This document shows, piece by piece, positions 63,161 through 64,000 of a stretch of 64,000 bases of DNA. Origin of the DNA: Synaphobranchus kaupii. Taxonomy: Eukaryota > Chordata > Actinopteri > Anguilliformes > Synaphobranchidae. The stretch is taken from contig CM056391.1 in assembly GCA_029718625.1 (NCBI GenBank), positions 21,825,305 to 21,889,304 on the forward strand. Direction: 5' to 3'. The notes beneath the pieces were generated by a model that saw only the letters and a list, made by a program, of their open reading frames with translations, was not told the DNA's origin and made no database searches. The translations under genes were made by a program, and so were the position numbers. Position 1 is the stretch's first letter. Each line of letters opens with the position of its first letter.

Positions 63161-63257
63161 TAGTGTTGTGTAATTCTCAGGAAAAGTCTTGTCACAAAAT
63201 ACCCTTTAAGGAACTTTTCTAATGTTATACCTTCCTGTCCTTGGCTCTCTTTTTCAG

Positions 63258-63280
63258 ATAGCACTGCTTTGGATGCACAG
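63258..63280 (+). CDS. unc13c: unc13c micro-exon (23 nt)
   Basis: The acceptor CTCTCTTTTTCAG precedes 23 bases ending CACAG/GTTTTT. Joined to the final G of the giant exon it encodes eight residues, DSTALDAQ. These occupy the place of the short D-S-rich octapeptide that follows EEKILAG in vertebrate Munc13 proteins, as I recall it. It enters in phase 1 and leaves in phase 0, exactly what the next exon needs. The donor is weak after GT. Because 23 is not a multiple of three, skipping it would change the reading frame. Confidence 0.85.
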
Positions 63281-63916
63281 GTTTTTAATTGCTGTTCCTC
63301 ATATTTCATTTAAAATATTTATTTTGTGATCATGTTCCTTTTCTCTGTTTCCATTCTTGTCAGTGTGGTGTATCCATGACCATTTCTTTCAGTCATTGTA
63401 AAGCACTGCATGTGACTGGAGTGTTTCTTCACAGAATGTTTTTTCTATGTATTTTTGTTAATTCATTCATTTTATTTGAACATTTGTTTTCTTTTGAAAA
63501 TGCAACTGTTTGCATTTTTTGTAGACGGTTCTCTAGAATCAAGGACATTCTGTCACGTGGTGCATTTTACAAGTGATGGTTCCCAGTTCAGTCAAAGGCA
63601 TGCATTTTAAATAAGAAAAACGGTGCTCAAAGCAGTATGGGCTGGCACTTCCAAACTTCATAAACATGGTGTTCAATTACACGGACATTAAATAATAACT
63701 GATATTGTTTCCCCTTTGCAATTTTCAACGCAGTTGTGCTCTTTTTACACTTCTGTACCTGAACTGTCCCCCAGATAAAGTGCACCACTCGAAATGCCAG
63801 TTTATTTGATATGCATTGTATATGAAGTAATATTAGAGGGGTGTCTTTATACCCTCTAACACAATGCCATTTGATATGACTCCCAAAGTAACATTTTCAA
63901 TGTATCTTGTGTAAAG
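63281..63916 (+). other. unc13c: unc13c intron 3 (636 bp)
   Basis: This short intron lies between the micro-exon donor and the acceptor CTTGTGTAAAG. The acceptor has a poor pyrimidine tract. No feature is seen inside. Confidence 0.8.
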
Positions 63917-63978
63917 GCGCGGCTCGTATGCGGCAATGTCCTGGATCCATCGAAACTGGGGATTCAGGGCGCTGGAGG
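63917..63978 (+). CDS. unc13c: unc13c exon following the micro-exon (62 nt)
   Basis: Read in phase 0 it gives ARLVCGNVLDPSKLGIQGAG plus two bases of a glycine codon. This parallels the conserved Munc13 stretch beginning ARIVSGNDLDASKF just before the C1-domain exons, from memory of the family. The donor is GGAGG/GTGAGT, near consensus. It ends in phase 2. The window ends 22 bases later, so the next exon is not seen. Confidence 0.88.
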
Positions 63979-64000
63979 GTGAGTGGAACAGATTGTGAAT

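Larger units (their letters stand above)
53370..63257 (+). other. unc13c: unc13c intron 2 (9.9 kb)
   Basis: The intron starts GTACAT and ends CTCTTTTTCAG. If it were retained, translation would add about 13 codons and stop at 53408-53410. It holds a LINE fragment, a decayed repeat block, two hAT-type elements and otherwise AT-rich sequence. A weak candidate TTAA element lies at about 56427-57000. No other exon was recognised. Confidence 0.85.

Overview
The window is nuclear DNA from a vertebrate, almost certainly a teleost fish. It is AT-rich and gene-poor, with long CA/TG microsatellites. It also carries many fish-type repeats: Tc1/mariner elements (one of the Sleeping Beauty type), TTAA-flanked piggyBac-like elements, hAT-type MITEs, a tRNA-derived SINE and reverse-transcriptase remnants of LINEs. 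I cannot name the species.

One host gene is supported: the 5' part of unc13c (Munc13-3), a synaptic-vesicle priming protein, on the + strand. A CpG-rich promoter block (about 46.12-46.99 kb) leads into a non-coding first exon with a strong donor at 47057. A 2.95 kb intron follows. The next exon starts at 50010, has its ATG at 50255 and codes for 1038 residues up to the donor at 53370. After a 9.9 kb intron come a 23-nt micro-exon (63258-63280) and a 62-nt exon (63917-63978). Their phases fit and together they continue the conserved Munc13 sequence. The C1, C2 and MUN-domain exons must lie beyond the right edge.

The left 46 kb looks intergenic and holds layered transposon debris. From left to right it contains: a dispersed repeat with an inverted partner 23 kb away (6.0 and 29.4 kb); a LINE endonuclease fragment; two deleted Tc1 copies in opposite orientation (7.7 and 11.0 kb); a 410-bp TTAA MITE with a near-identical inverted partner (12.5 and 27.7 kb); a 65-bp minisatellite (13.36-13.77 kb); a nest of four elements (16.5-21.3 kb); LINE and SINE fragments (22.5-25.0 kb); a foldback repeat (33.0 kb); a piggyBac-like MITE (38.8 kb); and a full-length Tc1 copy with a deceptively open transposase frame (39.5-41.1 kb). 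The nest is a minus-strand LINE split by a Sleeping Beauty-type Tc1 and by a piggyBac-like element, and the latter is itself split by another Tc1 relative.

The most interesting signal is inside unc13c. Residues about 248-410 of the giant exon show the coiled coil, RRM-like and C-terminal-domain order and short motifs of LINE-1 ORF1 proteins. This suggests an ancient retrotransposon-derived domain in a synaptic protein. Also notable are the obligatory 23-nt micro-exon, several upstream ORFs, a Tc1 derivative that keeps only the transposase DNA-binding domain, and a Tc1 transposase whose two compensating frameshifts leave about 47 residues out of frame.
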